A DNA stretch of 7,387 nt from Candidatus Bipolaricaulota bacterium. Lineage in GTDB: Bacteria; Bipolaricaulota; Bipolaricaulia; UBA7950; UBA9294. The notes below the pieces were generated by a model. That model was not told where the DNA came from. It worked only from the letters and a program-made list of their open reading frames with translations, and did not search any database. Each line of letters opens with the position of its first letter. Position 1 is the first letter of the stretch. Positions 6,720 to 7,387 of this stretch are shown piece by piece. The stretch spans positions 1 to 7,387 of the forward strand of contig JAGGXO010000086.1 of assembly GCA_021163015.1 (NCBI GenBank), in the 5' to 3' direction. A program made the translations under genes and the position numbers.

Positions 6720-7160
6720 CTACTTCGCAGGCAACACCGTAATAGTCCTAGTTACCCCTGCCACAGGCACACCTTTGGTATCTACAAGACCGACCTGCAC
6801 CTCATAGGTCCCGGGGTTGACAAAGGTGTGCTTGACCGTCATGCCAGTAGTCGGCCCATTACTATTGCCATCGTCAAAGTCCCACACATAGCTAAACAGC
6901 CCTGCAGCAGGCAGGCTCATTCCATTAGCAGAGGAGCAAGAAGCGTCGAAGGCGACGGTCAATGGAGCGTAACCTATAGTAGGAGCAGCCTTAAAGCAGG
7001 CAGTGGGAGAATATAGCGGCGTCCCGATACAGCCGAACAGGAAGAACAAAGCAAGAATACTTCCTATTATCACTAGGTACTTTGTTTTTCCTAACAGTTT
7101 TTTGGTGATGATCTTTTTTTCACCTTCTCTACAAACACTACAAGCGGCAGCTAGTTCCAC
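6720..7160 (-). CDS. Small PKD-domain lipoprotein
   Basis: A predicted membrane-anchored, extracytoplasmic protein of unknown function. Counting from the GTG at 7160, residues 14-28 are basic, 29-43 form a hydrophobic signal helix, and L-F-G-C (41-44) is a plausible lipobox with Cys44 as the lipidated residue. Residues ~62-143 form one PKD domain: Y-A-P-L-T-V-A-F-D-A-S, W-D-F-D-D-G (93-98), H-T-F-V-N-P-G-T-Y-E-V (111-121) and a closing T-R-T-I-T-V strand. PKD domains are beta-sandwiches that mediate protein or polysaccharide contacts at the cell surface. The start is doubtful. The GTG at 7160 has no ribosome site and would add 16 residues before the signal peptide, whereas AGAGAAGGTGA (7130-7120) is placed for an ATC codon at 7112. 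The gene is convergent with the DUF59 gene and follows the partial gene to its right by about 60 bases. Confidence 0.75.
   Translation of the reverse strand: MELAAACSVCREGEKKIITKKLLGKTKYLVIIGSILALFFLFGCIGTPLYSPTACFKAAPTIGYAPLTVAFDASCSSANGMSLPAAGLFSYVWDFDDGNSNGPTTGMTVKHTFVNPGTYEVQVGLVDTKGVPVAGVTRTITVLPAK
7120..7130 (-). promoter_or_regulatory. Shine-Dalgarno sequence inside the annotated lipoprotein ORF
   Basis: Read on the minus strand, AGAGAAGGTGA is a strong match to the anti-Shine-Dalgarno partner. It is followed by A-rich bases and then ATC-ATC-ACC-AAA-AAA, where a basic signal-peptide start is expected. No ATG, GTG or TTG lies in frame at the proper distance. The GTG that overlaps it is in another frame and stops after 10 codons. 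Confidence 0.45.
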
Positions 7161-7220
7161 TTACATTAGAGAAAGAAAATATTTCATTTAGAATAGTTTC
7201 CATTCCCTATTTTTATATAC

Positions 7221-7387
7221 TTAGAATCTCAGAAACGAGACCGCCAACTTTTGTCGCAAAATGAACATTGTCTTGGTGCTCGACTGCCGGAATAGATACG
7301 GCACTCCACTCTGGAGCTCATACACATAGGCCTTATAGAGATAACCCCCATTCGCCAATTGGTTCCCATTAAAGTCTGTTCCGTTCC
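7221..7387 (-). CDS. C-terminal end of a protein with a FlgD-like Ig motif (partial, runs off the right edge)
   Basis: On the minus strand from 7385 an open frame of 54 codons ends in TAA at 7223-7221. It begins N-G-T-D-F-N-G-N-Q-L-A-N-G-G-Y-L-Y, which fits the W-D-G-x-D-x-x-G-x-x-L-x-x-G-x-Y-x-Y signature of FlgD-type Ig-like domains found at the C-terminus of many large secreted bacterial proteins; the leading Trp would lie just beyond the edge. After this motif come a beta-like segment (K-A-Y-V-Y-E-L) and a basic tail (L-R-Q-K-L-A-V-S-F-L-R-F). The other two minus-strand frames are closed or give no family pattern. The gene is co-directional with the lipoprotein gene and 60 bases upstream of it. 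The rest of the protein, and so its function, is outside the window. Confidence 0.6.
   Translation of the reverse strand, partial: NGTDFNGNQLANGGYLYKAYVYELQSGVPYLFRQSSTKTMFILRQKLAVSFLRF

Noticed and set aside
7091..7123. Short minus-strand frame from GTG 7123 (M-K-K-R-S-S-P-K-N-C)
   Set aside because: It stops after ten codons and has no support as a gene unless the A run is miscounted; treated under the lipoprotein start finding.
1..7387. tRNA, rRNA, CRISPR, insertion sequence or defence system
   Set aside because: I looked for cloverleaf-like segments, spaced direct repeats, terminal inverted repeats and transposase or nuclease motifs in the gaps and genes and found none.

Overview
The window reads as a piece of a bacterial chromosome with about 55-60% GC in its core and a compact layout. 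A conserved housekeeping block lies between genes for surface or secreted proteins. The internalin-type LRR protein with a LamG tail, the PKD lipoprotein and the FlgD-type Ig end suggest an uncultivated thermophile-like or anaerobic phylum. My best guess is Candidatus Bipolaricaulota (Acetothermia/OP1). This rests on family resemblance only, there is no rRNA here to test it, and confidence is about 0.4. The FtsH, PlsY and Dxr sequences are plainly bacterial.

Region 1 (1-926, + strand) is the 3' part of a large secreted protein: the end of a LamG/concanavalin-like domain followed by about eight 22-residue leucine-rich repeats. The first ~75 bases are C-run rich and look like degraded contig-end sequence. 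Region 2 (955-2381) holds a possible terminator and then a soluble GAF-histidine kinase. Its ATP-binding domain is intact, but the phospho-acceptor His of the H-box is replaced by Asn. No response regulator is visible beside it.

Region 3 (2527-6626, + strand) is the core: plsY (acyl-phosphate glycerol-3-phosphate acyltransferase), ftsH (membrane AAA+ zinc protease), dxr (DXP reductoisomerase, first committed step of the MEP isoprenoid pathway) and a small DUF59/MIP18-family protein of Fe-S cluster assembly. ftsH, dxr and the DUF59 gene are separated by only 4 and 21 bases and are probably co-transcribed from a promoter just upstream of ftsH. plsY may have its own promoter. Together they cover membrane phospholipid synthesis, membrane protein quality control, isoprenoid precursors and probably maturation of Fe-S enzymes; the MEP enzymes IspG and IspH are Fe-S proteins.

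Region 4 (6627-7387, - strand) is convergent with the core. It has a short PKD-domain lipoprotein whose start codon is unclear, an AT-rich spacer of about 32% GC, and the C-terminal end of a further protein with a FlgD-like Ig motif that runs off the right edge. I see no tRNA, rRNA, CRISPR array, insertion sequence or defence system. The most unusual single observation is the His-to-Asn change in the kinase.
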